Source: Methylobacterium sp. 17Sr1-1
GTDB lineage: Bacteria; Pseudomonadota; Alphaproteobacteria; Rhizobiales; Beijerinckiaceae
NCBI RefSeq assembly: GCF_003173775.1
Contig: NZ_CP029552.1
Coordinates: 5,973,001 to 6,037,000 of the forward strand
Direction of reading: 5' to 3'
DNA length: 64,000 bases
Shown: positions 36,862 through 45,426 of the stretch, one piece after another
Numbering within the stretch: the stretch's first letter is position 1
How the letters are laid out: each line of letters starts with the position of its first letter
Translations under genes and position numbers: made by a program
Notes under the pieces: model-generated
Databases searched by the model: none
Told to the model about the DNA's origin: nothing
The model's input: only the letters and a program-made list of their open reading frames with translations

Positions 36862-37560
36862 TCAGCGGCGGGCGAGGCGGGCGTGGTCCTGCGGCTGGGC
36901 GTCCGGCCCGCGCAGGTAGAGGGGGCGAGCCAGCGCGTGGGCCGGGTCGGCGACGAGGCCGAGGGAGGCGACCCAGGCGATCTGCGGGGCGATGTGGCCC
37001 TGCGGCACCACGGCGCGCTGCCCCTGGCCCGTCGCCGCGGCGGCGAGCGCCGGGGCGGCGGAGCCGGCGAGCGCCGCGGGGCCGGGCCCGAGGAGCCGCA
37101 CGGCGTCGGCCAGCGGCAGCAGGGTCGGCGGCACGGCGATGCCGCCGTCCTGGCTCAGGGCCTGGAAGTAGACGTGGCCGTGGCGGGCGTCGATCGCGGC
37201 GGCCAGCAGGTAGCCCTGGCCAAGGTAATCCTCCTCGGCGGCGAGGAGCGGCGCCAGCAGGGCCGACAGGGTGGTGACGCCGACGACCGGGATGCCGCAG
37301 GCCAGGCCCACCGCCCGCGCGGCCGAGAGGCCGACCCGCAGGCCGGTATAGGAGCCGGGGCCGACCGTGACGGCGACCCGGTCCAGGCTCTCGAACCCGC
37401 CCTCGACCCGGGCCGTCACCCGCTCGACGAGGGGCAGCAGCGCCTCGGCGTGGCCGCGGGCGAGGTCCATGCTCTCCTGGGCCAGGGGCTCGGGCGAATC
37501 GTCCGCCATGATGCAGGCCGCGCAGCGCTCGAGCGCCGTGTCGATGGCCAGGATCCGCAT
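36862..37560 (-). CDS. tsaB: tRNA threonylcarbamoyladenosine biosynthesis protein TsaB
   Basis: This 232 aa ASKHA-fold protein helps TsaD, TsaE and TsaC form t6A37 in tRNAs. Key features are ILAIDTALERCAACI at the N-terminus, HAEALLPLVERV near residue 38, and the hallmark VGPGSYTGLRVGLSAARA near 64. ATG 37560 is chosen; the longer frame upstream is Arg/Pro-rich and extends towards the nfuA terminator. It is followed closely by rimI. Confidence 0.93.
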   Translation of the reverse strand: MRILAIDTALERCAACIMADDSPEPLAQESMDLARGHAEALLPLVERVTARVEGGFESLDRVAVTVGPGSYTGLRVGLSAARAVGLACGIPVVGVTTLSALLAPLLAAEEDYLGQGYLLAAAIDARHGHVYFQALSQDGGIAVPPTLLPLADAVRLLGPGPAALAGSAAPALAAAATGQGQRAVVPQGHIAPQIAWVASLGLVADPAHALARPLYLRGPDAQPQDHARLARR

Positions 37561-37696
37561 CACCGTCAGGCTCCGCCCTCTCGCCGTCCGCGGGTTCGAT
37601 CGCCACGGCCGGGTCCGTGCCGCCGGCCGCGCCGGGTCGTTCGCCGACCCGCCGCTGGAATCCCAGCGTGGCACGCACAGGTTAACACAAGAAGGA

Positions 37697-37719
37697 CCGC
37701 CCCGCGTCAGGCGGGGCGG
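37697..37719 (-). terminator. Hairpin terminator between nfuA and tsaB
   Basis: A perfect 9-bp stem, CCGCCCCGC with GCGGGGCGG, has loop GTCAG. On the minus strand it is followed by TCCTTCTTGTG. It lies about 90 bases downstream of the nfuA stop. Confidence 0.6.
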
Positions 37720-37808
37720 CCCGGTTCGGCTCAGCCTTTAGATCATCCACCGCGGACGAGGAAACCGCCGACGGTGGAAAGCGGCGCCGTTTCGGGCGCC
37801 GTGCCGGC

Positions 37809-38375
37809 TCACGAGACCGCCTGGACCTCGCGCACGTCCGGCAGGAAGTGGCGGAAGAGGTTCTGCACGCCCTGGCGCAGGGTGGCGGTGGAGGACGGGC
37901 AGCCCGAGCAGGCGCCCTTCATCTCCAGGAAGACCACGCCATCGCGAAACCCCCGGAAGGTGATGTCGCCGCCGTCGCCGGCCACCGCCGGGCGCACCCG
38001 GGTCTCGAGCAGGTCCTTGATCGTGGCGACCGTGTCGGCATCGGCCTCGTCGAAGAACTCCTCGGCCGCCTCCTCCGGGGCGTGGCCGGCCTCGAGGACC
38101 GGGGCCCCCGACATGAAGTGCTCCATGATGGCGCCGAGCACCGCGGGCTTGACCTGCGGCCAGCCGGGCTCGCCCTCGGCCTTGGTCACCGAGATGAAGT
38201 CGTGGCCGAGATAGACGCCGGAGACGCCCTCGACGCCAAACAGCGCGCGGGCGAGCGGCGAGCGCGCCGCGGCGCCCTCGTCCCGTGCCTCGAAGGTGCC
38301 GTCGGACAAGACGACCTTGCCGGGCAGGAACTTCAGGGTGGCGGGGTTCGGGGTGGCTTCGGTCTGGATGAACAT
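37809..38375 (-). CDS. NfuA/NifU-type Fe-S scaffold or carrier protein
   Basis: This 188 aa protein probably delivers Fe-S clusters to target enzymes. An Nfu_N domain (MFIQTEATPNPATLKFLPG at the N-terminus, then VYLGHDFISVTK) is followed by a NifU-like C-terminal domain. The latter has RPAVAGDGGDITF near residue 128 and the cluster-binding CxxC in GACSGCPSS near 153. This two-domain form is the usual Rhizobiales NifU protein encoded near tsaB/rimI. The start is ATG 38375. Confidence 0.93.
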   Translation of the reverse strand: MFIQTEATPNPATLKFLPGKVVLSDGTFEARDEGAAARSPLARALFGVEGVSGVYLGHDFISVTKAEGEPGWPQVKPAVLGAIMEHFMSGAPVLEAGHAPEEAAEEFFDEADADTVATIKDLLETRVRPAVAGDGGDITFRGFRDGVVFLEMKGACSGCPSSTATLRQGVQNLFRHFLPDVREVQAVS

Positions 38376-38507
38376 CGGTGATCCTCGAGAATAGTTCTCT
38401 GCGCCGGTTCAAGGCCGGCCGGGAACGGCGCGCGGGTTCCTCGCGAGGGCCCCTCGCGCCTGCCGGCAGATGTGGACCCGAACCGGCGAAAGCTCAATGG
38501 AGGACGC

Positions 38508-39011
38508 TCATCCGGCGAGCGCCGTGATCTCCGCCTCGCTCAGGGCGCCGGGCACGATCACCACCGGCACCGGGAAGCTGCCGGCGCTGCGCCCGGCGAT
38601 CGAGGTGACGAGCGGCCCCGGCCCGTCGCTGCCGGGGGCGGCGGCGAGCACCAGGAAGCCGATATCCTCGTCGGCCTCGATCTGGCGCAGGATCGCGTCG
38701 GCGCGCTCGCCGGTGCGCACCACCATCTCTGGATCGACGCCCGCCGCCCCGCGCGCCGACGCCGCGAGCGCTTCCAGGCGCGCGGCCGTCTCGGCCTCGG
38801 CCTCGGCCCGCATCGCGTCGCCGACGCCGAGCCACTCCATCGTCTCGGGCGGCTCGGCCACCGCCAGCATCACCACCCGGGCCCCGAGCCGCGCCGCCCG
38901 GCGCACGGCGAAATGCACCGCGCGGTCGCATTCCGGCGTCTCGTCGACCAGCACCATGAACTTGAGCCGATGCCCGGCCTCGAAGGACCGGCGCCGCTTG
39001 ATCTCGACCAT
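38508..39011 (-). CDS. Universal stress protein (UspA family)
   Basis: This 167 aa UspA-fold protein begins MVEIKRRRSFEAGHRLKFMV and then shows VDETPECDRAVHFAVRRAARLG, the standard first strand and helix. ATP-binding-type C-terminal motifs are partial: PGSDGPGPLVTSIAGR resembles the G-2x-G-9x-G(S/T) pattern. ATG 39011 gives the compact family N-terminus. It lies 132 bases upstream of nfuA on the same strand. Its target is unknown; such proteins usually respond to starvation or redox stress. Confidence 0.85.
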   Translation of the reverse strand: MVEIKRRRSFEAGHRLKFMVLVDETPECDRAVHFAVRRAARLGARVVMLAVAEPPETMEWLGVGDAMRAEAEAETAARLEALAASARGAAGVDPEMVVRTGERADAILRQIEADEDIGFLVLAAAPGSDGPGPLVTSIAGRSAGSFPVPVVIVPGALSEAEITALAG

Positions 39012-39468
39012 GCCCGGACGCGCTCCGCCGCCGCGATGCTGCCCGCGCGGCCGGCCCGCCGCAAGGGGCGGGGATGGGGGCGGAGACTCGGGCGCGGGCT
39101 TCGAGACCGCCCGCACGAATCAGCGGCCGGGAAAATCCCCGGGGCGGGACTTCGCACGCGACCCGAAGCCGTCCATCGCCCCGATCGACCGCTTCGCCCC
39201 GGACGTGTCCCTGAGGCAGTACCGACCTCGGTTGCACAACCGGAAAGCAGATCGCGAGTGTTTTCAGCGCATCCTGGCCGGAGATCGCGCCCGGACGACC
39301 ACTCGACGATTTTTTCTTCGACGCGGGGCGGGACTTCCCTTGACCGGCGCAGTAACACTCTGGTCAGCCTCTGTGGGCTAACATGGCGTCCGGGCGGCCC
39401 GCACCCCGATGTGCGGGCGGCCCGGGCCGAAGGTCTCGGGCCGGCAGCGTCCCGGGCAGGAGAGAGCG
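39012..39468. other. Divergent intergenic region between usp and the siaB-like gene
   Basis: No gene is seen in these 457 bases. A perfect 14-bp palindrome, CGGTTGCACAACCG, lies at 39229-39242 and could be an operator. An AT-richer stretch (39296-39320) and a TTGACC (39340-39345) are possible promoter parts for the Sia-like operon, but no matching -10 box is convincing. Confidence 0.4.
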
Positions 39469-40023
39469 GTGCTCGCAACTGACTTCCTGGCGTTCCACGA
39501 GGCGTCCCGGCGCAACGGCATCATCCTGTCGTTCGGCGGCGACTTGTCCGAGAACGTGCTGTTCTCCCTCGGCGAGGTGCTGAAGCTGCGGATGCAGCAG
39601 GGCGACACCGACGCGGCGGTGTCCAAGCGCGTGTTCTCGATCTTCGTCGAGCAGGCCCAGAACGTCATCCGCTACTCCGCCGACAAGCTCGTGCCGCACG
39701 GCTCGCCGAGCGGCGGCATGGTGAGCGCCGGCCTGATCGTGGTCGGGATCGAGAACGGGCGCTTCTTCGTCGCCTGCGGCAACGAGGTCCCGGGCGAGCA
39801 CGTCGCGACCCTGCGCGCCCGGCTCGACCACATCGCCGGCCTGTCGGGCGACGAGCTGAAGAAGTACTACCGCGAGCGGCTGCGCCAGCCCGCCGACGAG
39901 GGCAGCCTCGGCGGCAGCATCGGGCTGATCGAGATCGCCCGACGCTCCAGCGCCCCGGTCGAGTACGACTTCCAGGCGCGCGGCGACGACCGCGCGTTCT
40001 TCTGCCTCAAGGCCTTCATCTGA
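39469..40023 (+). CDS. SiaB-like protein kinase (DUF6272 family)
   Basis: This 184 aa cytoplasmic protein resembles SiaB, which phosphorylates the regulator SiaC. It has LSFGGDLSENVLFSLGEVLK near residue 18 and a GHKL-like Asn segment VEQAQNVIRYSAD near 56. GSLGGSIGLIEIARRSSAPVEY near 147 contains the Gly-rich ATP-lid-type motif. GTG 39469 is selected because AGGAGAGA lies just upstream; the longer frame has no comparable site. It is the first gene of four, with SiaC-, SiaD- and SiaA-like products following. Confidence 0.8.
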   Translation: MLATDFLAFHEASRRNGIILSFGGDLSENVLFSLGEVLKLRMQQGDTDAAVSKRVFSIFVEQAQNVIRYSADKLVPHGSPSGGMVSAGLIVVGIENGRFFVACGNEVPGEHVATLRARLDHIAGLSGDELKKYYRERLRQPADEGSLGGSIGLIEIARRSSAPVEYDFQARGDDRAFFCLKAFI

Positions 40024-40034
40024 GGCGCCGCGAC

Positions 40035-40421
40035 ATGGACCGGATCCAGATCCCCGCCACCAGCCGCTCGCCGCTGGTCGATTTCGACTTCGCCGCCGGG
40101 CGCCTGCTCCTGCGCGGCGAATCCTACCCCGAGGATGCCGCGGCCTTCTACGGCCCGCTGCTCCAGGCCCTGCGCGCCTGCCTCGACGAGGAGGGCGGCG
40201 CGCTGATCGTCGACGTCGCCCTGTCGTACTTCAACTCGTCGAGCGCCAAGGCCTTGATGAACCTGTTCATGCCCCTCGAGGACGCCGCGGAGGCCGGCCG
40301 CGACGTGACGATCCGCTGGCTCTACGCCGAGGGCGACGACACCATCGCGGAGGCCGGCGAGGATTTCGCGGCAGATTTCTCGCATGCCCGGTTCGAGATG
40401 GTGCAGGAGACGGCGGCATGA
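40035..40421 (+). CDS. SiaC-like regulatory phosphoprotein (DUF1987)
   Basis: This 128 aa protein matches the SiaC family, a small phospho-switch that in its unphosphorylated state binds and activates the diguanylate cyclase SiaD. It has LLLRGESYPEDAAAFYGPLL near residue 25 and the phosphorylation-site motif SYFNSSSAKALM near 64. The residue after Asn is Ser68; in Pseudomonas aeruginosa SiaC the modified residue at this motif is Thr. It lies 11 bases after the siaB-like gene and its stop overlaps the siaD-like start (ATGA). Confidence 0.82.
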   Translation: MDRIQIPATSRSPLVDFDFAAGRLLLRGESYPEDAAAFYGPLLQALRACLDEEGGALIVDVALSYFNSSSAKALMNLFMPLEDAAEAGRDVTIRWLYAEGDDTIAEAGEDFAADFSHARFEMVQETAA

Positions 40422-41377
40422 CGACCAGGGCGGGCCAGGGCGGGCGCACGACCGGGCGGATTGCGACGACCGACGGCGACGCGCCCCCGGAGCCCGCAGG
40501 AGGCCATCCCGACAGGGGCGATCCCGACGGAGGACATGACGGGGCCGGCAAGCGGAGCGACGGCGGCAAGCGCGCCGGAGCGCCGGCCAACGTGTTCAGC
40601 CTGTTCGACAACGAGGAGGCCGTCCTCGACCGGACCGAGGTGATGCTGACCCAGCTCGCCGCGGTGGCGGACGGGGTGAAGGTGCTGGCCGAGGCCTATC
40701 GCCGGGGCTACCGCGAGCAGCGCCGGCTGGTGCGCCTGAGCGACCGGATGCAGGCCGACCTCCAGAAGGCCAACAAGCGCCTCGCCGAGCAGCAGCGCGA
40801 CCTCCAGACCCTCAACGAGGCCCTCTCGGGCGAGATCGAGACCAGTGCCCGCCTGGAAGCGGAGCTGCGCCGGCTCGCCGACACCGACCCGCTGACCGGC
40901 GCGCTCGCCCGCCGGCGCTTCCTGGAGGTCTGCGCCCGCGACTGGCCGCGCCGCCCCGGGCAGCAGGCCTGCCTGCTGATGCTCGACCTCGACCGGTTCA
41001 AGCTCGTCAACGACAGCCACGGCCACGCCGCCGGCGACGCGGCGCTGATCGCCTTCGTGGTCGCCTGCCGCTCGGCCCTGCGCTCCCTCGACGCGGTCGG
41101 GCGGCTCGGGGGCGAGGAATTCGCGATCCTGCTGGTCGAGACCGGACCGGAGGACGGGGCGGCGATCGCCGAGCGCATCCGCGCGGCGGTCGCGGCGAAC
41201 CCGGTCGCCACCGAGGGCGGGCCGATCGGCATCACGGTCAGCATCGGCCTCGCCGCATCCGGACCGGAGGACAATCTCGAAGCCGCGATGCGCCGGGCCG
41301 ACGCGGCCCTCTACGCCGCCAAGCACGGCGGCCGCAACCGGGTCGAGCGGGCCCCCTCCCCGGAGGCTCGGGCTTGA
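40418..41377 (+). CDS. SiaD-like diguanylate cyclase (GGDEF)
   Basis: This 319 aa cytoplasmic enzyme is predicted to make c-di-GMP from two GTP. A disordered Gly/Asp-rich N-terminus (1-55) is followed by a helical stalk (FSLFDNEEAVLDRTEVMLTQ from 60, then a coiled coil 100-152). The GGDEF domain has active-site GGEEF at 231-235 and a canonical inhibitory site RSLD at 222-225, five residues upstream, so product feedback is likely. ATG 40418 overlaps siaC; its stop overlaps the siaA-like start. The stalk is the part that SiaC contacts in Pseudomonas SiaD. Confidence 0.9.
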   Translation: MTTRAGQGGRTTGRIATTDGDAPPEPAGGHPDRGDPDGGHDGAGKRSDGGKRAGAPANVFSLFDNEEAVLDRTEVMLTQLAAVADGVKVLAEAYRRGYREQRRLVRLSDRMQADLQKANKRLAEQQRDLQTLNEALSGEIETSARLEAELRRLADTDPLTGALARRRFLEVCARDWPRRPGQQACLLMLDLDRFKLVNDSHGHAAGDAALIAFVVACRSALRSLDAVGRLGGEEFAILLVETGPEDGAAIAERIRAAVAANPVATEGGPIGITVSIGLAASGPEDNLEAAMRRADAALYAAKHGGRNRVERAPSPEARA

Positions 41378-43038
41378 GCAGCGAACCTCTGGCGGAAGGA
41401 GCCCCGCGCCGCGGCGGTTCCCTGCGTGGCGCCGGGCCGATGCGCCGGGGCGACGCGCTCGCCGATCTCGGCTTCACCGAGGTGCCGACGACGCAGGACG
41501 GCGGCGCCGACACGATGCGCCCCGGGGCCCTGCGCGGCGCGGCGCGGGGCCGCAACCTCGACGGCCTCGCCCATACCCTGTTCCTGCGCCTGTCGCCGGT
41601 GATCGCCGCCGTGGTCTTGGCGACCCAGGTGGTGATCGCCTGGGTCAATTACGGCGACCAGATCCGGATGGAGGGCGCGCGCGCCCAGATGATGGCGGAC
41701 ATGACCGCCCGGGTCCTCGCCCGGCCGGGCTGGACCGGCGACCACGCCTCGCAGCTCCAGGCGCTGGCCCTCGATCCCGCCTTCCGCTTCGCCCTGCTGC
41801 GCGACGCCGCGGGGGGCGCCGTCGGGCGGCTCGGCGAGGAGCCGCGGGGGCGCAACTTCGAGCGCATCCAGGTCTCGGCCGAGATCGATCCCGGCCCGGC
41901 CGCCCAGCCCGCCGGCAGCCTGACCCTGGTCCTGTCGGCGGAGGGCCTGCGGGCCAATGCCGAGAAGCAGTTCGTGATGGTGCTCGGCGCCAGCCTGGCG
42001 CTGATCCTGGCCTTCGCCCTCGCCCTGCGGATCGCGGTGGGCCGCCACGTGCTGGCGCCCCTGCGCCGGCTCCTCGCTGCCATGGGCGAGGTCGAGCACA
42101 AGCGGTGGGTCACGGTCGACCTCGCCGGTCGCCGGCGGCCGAGCCGCGAGATCGCCGACATCTCCGCCGCCTTCAACCGCATGGTCGAGGGGCTGAAGAG
42201 CGGCGACGAGGCCCGCCACCTGCTGGCCGAGCTGGAGCGCACCCATGCCCGCCTCGCCGAGGCGAACGGCCTGGTGATGGAGAGCCTCGGCTACGCCCGC
42301 CGCATCCAGCAGGCGGTGCTGCCGGGGCCCGCCGCCCTGCGCGGGGCGGGCCTGGAGGTCGCGGTGCTGTGGGAGCCGCTGCACGTCGTCGGCGGCGACT
42401 ATTACTGGATCGAGGAGATCGACGGCCACGGCATCGTGGTGGTGGCCGATTGCACCGGCCACGGCGTGCCCGGCGCCTTCCTGACCCTGATCGTCGCGAC
42501 CGCCCTCGACCGGATCCTGCACGATCAGGGCTTGCGCCGTCCCGACGAGATCCTGGCCGCCCTCGACGGGGTGGTGCGGGCGCGGCTGCGACAGGAGACG
42601 AGTGCGCCCGACGGATCGGATGACGGGCTCGATTGCGGGATCTGCGTCGTCGACCGGGCGACCGGGGTCCTGCATTTCGCCGGTGCCGGCCTCGCCCTGA
42701 CGGTGCTGGCCGATAACGGGACTACCCGCATCAAGGGCCGGCGCCATGGGCTCGGCTACCGGCGCACCGGGCGGGAGGAGCCGATCGCCGCGGTGGAGAT
42801 CCCGCTGCGCGACCGCCCGACCTTCTTCCTCATGACCGACGGGGTCAGCGACCAGATGGGCGGGGCGTCCCGGCGGCTCCTCGGCCATCGCGGCGTCGCG
42901 GAGATTTTGGGGCGGCACCAGGATATGCCCCTCGCCGGGCAGGTGGCGGCCCTGGAGGCGGCGCTCGCCGTCCACCGCGGGGCGGAGCCGCGCCGGGACG
43001 ACATGGCCCTGGTGGCGTTCCGGCCGACGACGGGGTGA
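41374..43038 (+). CDS. SiaA-like membrane PP2C/SpoIIE phosphatase with HAMP domain
   Basis: This 554 aa inner-membrane protein is predicted to dephosphorylate the SiaC-like protein. TM1 (SPVIAAVVLATQVVIAWV) is near 74-91 and TM2 (VMVLGASLALILAFALALRI) near 200-220, flanking a periplasmic sensor of about 110 residues. A HAMP linker precedes the PP2C/SpoIIE domain with metal-binding VGGDYYWIEE, VVADCTGHGVPGAFLTL, MTDGVSDQMGG and RRDDMALVAF. The TTG start at 41374 overlaps the siaD-like stop and has GGAGG at 7-base spacing. The cytoplasmic N-terminal 70 residues are low in complexity. Confidence 0.87.
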   Translation: MSSEPLAEGAPRRGGSLRGAGPMRRGDALADLGFTEVPTTQDGGADTMRPGALRGAARGRNLDGLAHTLFLRLSPVIAAVVLATQVVIAWVNYGDQIRMEGARAQMMADMTARVLARPGWTGDHASQLQALALDPAFRFALLRDAAGGAVGRLGEEPRGRNFERIQVSAEIDPGPAAQPAGSLTLVLSAEGLRANAEKQFVMVLGASLALILAFALALRIAVGRHVLAPLRRLLAAMGEVEHKRWVTVDLAGRRRPSREIADISAAFNRMVEGLKSGDEARHLLAELERTHARLAEANGLVMESLGYARRIQQAVLPGPAALRGAGLEVAVLWEPLHVVGGDYYWIEEIDGHGIVVVADCTGHGVPGAFLTLIVATALDRILHDQGLRRPDEILAALDGVVRARLRQETSAPDGSDDGLDCGICVVDRATGVLHFAGAGLALTVLADNGTTRIKGRRHGLGYRRTGREEPIAAVEIPLRDRPTFFLMTDGVSDQMGGASRRLLGHRGVAEILGRHQDMPLAGQVAALEAALAVHRGAEPRRDDMALVAFRPTTG

Positions 43039-43089
43039 GCGAGGCGGGGAGCCGTCGTGGTCCCCGCCCGGATCGTCACGCGTCGCCGA

Positions 43090-43377
43090 TCAGAACCGGC
43101 AGATCCGGCGCGGCCCGTACGGCGTCGGGCGGATGAAGCAGCGGCGGCCATAGACCCGCGGCGGACCGTAGAAGCGGCGGCCGTAGATCGGCCGGCAACC
43201 GCCATAGGGCCCGCGGGCGAAGCCGGGGCCGCAGCCCTGCGCGACCTGCGTCACCGGTGCCTCGGGGGCGAGAAGACCGGCGAGGCCGGGCCCGGCCGGG
43301 GCCGCGCTCGCGGGGGCGGTCGCGAGGCCGCCGAACGCCAGGGCAGCGAGACCGGCGATCTTCCAACGCATCAGCAT
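43090..43377 (-). CDS. Small secreted Cys/Tyr/Arg-rich protein
   Basis: The 95 aa product has a signal peptide (WKIAGLAALAFGGLATAPASA). Its mature part is rich in Gly, Pro, Arg and Tyr with four Cys residues, in repeats such as GCGPGFARGPYGGCRPIYG and YGRRCFIRPTPYG and CRF at the end. Similar GCG-x-G-x2-RGPYG-x-CRP proteins are common in Methylobacterium and Bradyrhizobium, with unknown function (family impression). ATG 43377 is used; ATG 43371 is possible. It converges with the siaA-like gene. Confidence 0.7.
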   Translation of the reverse strand: MLMRWKIAGLAALAFGGLATAPASAAPAGPGLAGLLAPEAPVTQVAQGCGPGFARGPYGGCRPIYGRRFYGPPRVYGRRCFIRPTPYGPRRICRF

Positions 43378-43651
43378 GGTGGATGGTCCTCCGTGTGGTC
43401 CTCGGACGTGCGGGTCCAGAGGGGCGGCCGGCACCGGGGGGGCAGCGCCGCGCCGAGCCGAAGCAACACGGTCCGCGCCGTCCGGTTCCCCGGCCGGGAT
43501 CGACCGATCCTGCGCGGCGAAAATGCCGTGCCGGCACGTGTCGACAAGCCGCGGCCGTTCCTGTAAGGAGCCGGCAACTCACAACAGGACGCCGAAATCC
43601 TGACGCCGGATCCCATCCCGGGGCGCGGCGGCGACGGCAGGAGTTTGACCG

Positions 43652-44050
43652 ATGAACATCATCCAGCAGCTCGAGCAGGAGCAGATCGCTCAGCTCAACA
43701 AGACGATCCCCGACTTCGAGCCGGGCGACACGGTCATCGTGAACGTCAAGGTGAAGGAAGGTGAGCGCAGCCGCGTCCAGGCCTACGAGGGCGTCGTGAT
43801 CGCCCGCTCCGGCGGCGGCATCAACGAGAGCTTCACCGTCCGCAAGATCTCCTACGGCGAGGGCGTCGAGCGCGTCTTCCCGATCTACTCGCCGAACATC
43901 GATTCGATCAAGGTGGTCCGCCGCGGCAAGGTGCGTCGCGCCAAGCTGTACTACCTGCGCGATCGCCGCGGCAAGTCGGCCCGCATCGCCGAGCGTGCCG
44001 AGCGCGGCGCCGAGAAGGGCAAGACCAAGAAGCCCGCCGCCGCGGAGTAA
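43652..44050 (+). CDS. rplS: Ribosomal protein bL19
   Basis: This 132 aa component of the 50S subunit lies at the interface with the 30S subunit. The sequence is diagnostic: [19 protein letters not shown] near residue 19, [19 protein letters not shown] near 41, and the terminal [20 protein letters not shown]. The C-terminal Lys/Ala tail is typical of alphaproteobacteria. GGCAGGAG precedes ATG 43652. It appears monocistronic; trmD and rimM, frequent partners elsewhere, are not adjacent. A terminator follows. Confidence 0.98.
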   Translation: MNIIQQLEQEQIAQLNKTIPDFEPGDTVIVNVKVKEGERSRVQAYEGVVIARSGGGINESFTVRKISYGEGVERVFPIYSPNIDSIKVVRRGKVRRAKLYYLRDRRGKSARIAERAERGAEKGKTKKPAAAE

Positions 44051-44076
44051 GAATTTCGCAGAGCGCGAAACAGACG

Positions 44077-44112
44077 AGGCCGCCTCCCCGATCGGGTCGA
44101 GGCGGCCTTTTT
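44077..44112 (+). terminator. Rho-independent terminator after rplS
   Basis: The stem AGGCCGCCTC (44077-44086) with GAGGCGGCCT (44099-44108) has a 12-base loop containing CCCGATCGGG and is followed by TTTTT. Confidence 0.85.
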
Positions 44113-44161
44113 GCGTTCCAGAGCCTGTTCGACGGGTCCCGACGATCATGACACCCGGCCT

Positions 44162-44302
44162 GTCATTCCGGGGCCGCGCAGCGGAACCCGGAATCCATAG
44201 CCGCCGACGAGGCAGGATGAAGCGGCGACCGATCCCGTCTCGTTCTCCGATGTCGGCGGTTATGGATCCCGGGTTCTCGGCTCCGCCGAGACCCGGGATG
44301 AC
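44162..44302. repeat. Dispersed inverted repeat (family B)
   Basis: It starts GTCATTCCGGGGCCGCGCAG and ends GACCCGGGATGAC, with CGGAACCCGGAATCCATAG and TATGGATCCCGGGTTCTCGG inside. It lies between the convergent rplS and the glycosyltransferase gene. Confidence 0.8.
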
Positions 44303-44365
44303 GTGGTGAAGTGGCGATCGGCGTGCGGGCTCGATCGGCTGGATCGGCCGAAGCCGCTCCTCGAT

Positions 44366-45178
44366 CTACCCCGCCCCGAGCGCCCCCGGCCCGAACCCGG
44401 CCTTGCGCGTCAAGCCCGCCTCCTGCCGGAACTGCAATTGCAGACCGCCGACCTTGAGCGCGCCGGAGCGGGCGAGCCGGGTCAGCGGGCCCAGCATCGA
44501 CAGGAGGAAGCCGGCATCCGAGGCGTAGCGGCCGGCCAGCCGCCTCGGATTGCTCGCGAGCCGCCAGGCCCATTCGAGGCCGGTGCGGCGCAGGAAGGCC
44601 GGCGAGCGGGTCTGCTTGCCGAGTGCGAACTCGAACGCCGCGCCGCAGCACAGGATCGACGGTTCGGCGAGGCCGGCGCGGCGCAGGCGCAGGGCCAGCA
44701 TCTCGCTCTGCGGCGCGCCGACGGCGATGAACACCATGTCGGGCGCGGCCTCGCGCACCTGGGTGATGACGTCGTCCACCGCCGCCGGGTCGTGGATGAA
44801 GCCGAAGGGCGGGCGCACGACGTCGAGGCGCCGGCTCGCCATCACGGCCGACGCCTCTTCCACCGTGATGTTGCCGATCACCAGGACCGAGCGGTCGCGG
44901 AGAGAGCGCCGGGCCGAGAGGTGCTGCACCAGGTCGCTGCCGGTCGCCACCGTCATCCTGCGGCGCAGGAAGCAGGTGTTGAGCAGGTTGCTGTCGAGGG
45001 TGACGATCGAGGCCTGGCGGTAGCTCTCGCGGAATTCCGGCTCCCGGCCCAGGAGCCGCAGATGCATCATGTTGAGGGTGAAGACCGTGGTCCGGCCCCT
45101 GTTCAAGGCCGTCGCCAGGGCGTCGAAGCTCAGGCCCCGGACCACGCAGGTCGGGGCTTTGTCCGCTAAGGTCGGCAT
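44366..45178 (-). CDS. WecG/TagA/CpsF-family glycosyltransferase (GT26)
   Basis: This 270 aa membrane-associated transferase adds an N-acetylaminosugar, often ManNAc or its uronic acid form, to a lipid-linked acceptor (family knowledge). Motifs seen are TVFTLNMMHLRLL near residue 31 (where TagA has a TPN-type segment), PPFGFIHD near 123, and MVFIAVGAPQSEMLALRLR near 148. The family hallmark RSPAFLRRTGLEWAWRLASNP is near 216. It is divergent from the sugar-modification operon at 45427 and could use its product (inference). Confidence 0.88.
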   Translation of the reverse strand: MPTLADKAPTCVVRGLSFDALATALNRGRTTVFTLNMMHLRLLGREPEFRESYRQASIVTLDSNLLNTCFLRRRMTVATGSDLVQHLSARRSLRDRSVLVIGNITVEEASAVMASRRLDVVRPPFGFIHDPAAVDDVITQVREAAPDMVFIAVGAPQSEMLALRLRRAGLAEPSILCCGAAFEFALGKQTRSPAFLRRTGLEWAWRLASNPRRLAGRYASDAGFLLSMLGPLTRLARSGALKVGGLQLQFRQEAGLTRKAGFGPGALGAG

Positions 45179-45426
45179 GTCGGTGCTCCTTCGCCGACGA
45201 GTGTCGGAATCGAAGGCATCCCCTGCCCAGAGCGGAAAACGGCGAGGCGTCGCTCCCCGCCGGATTGGTCATCCCGCCGGCCTCTACATCCGAAGCGGTA
45301 GAATGACCGGACCGTTCTGACGTCGATCGAGGTGATTAGGGTGTAACGCGTACCCTCGCATTGGCACGATTACTTGGCCGCGCCGGCCGCCTAGCGTCCC
45401 AGAACTGGGATGCGACGGGGGACGGA

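Noticed and set aside
43043..43068. Hairpin GGCGGGGA/TCCCCGCC after the siaA-like gene
   Set aside because: Ten-base loop and no T-tract; too weak to call a terminator.
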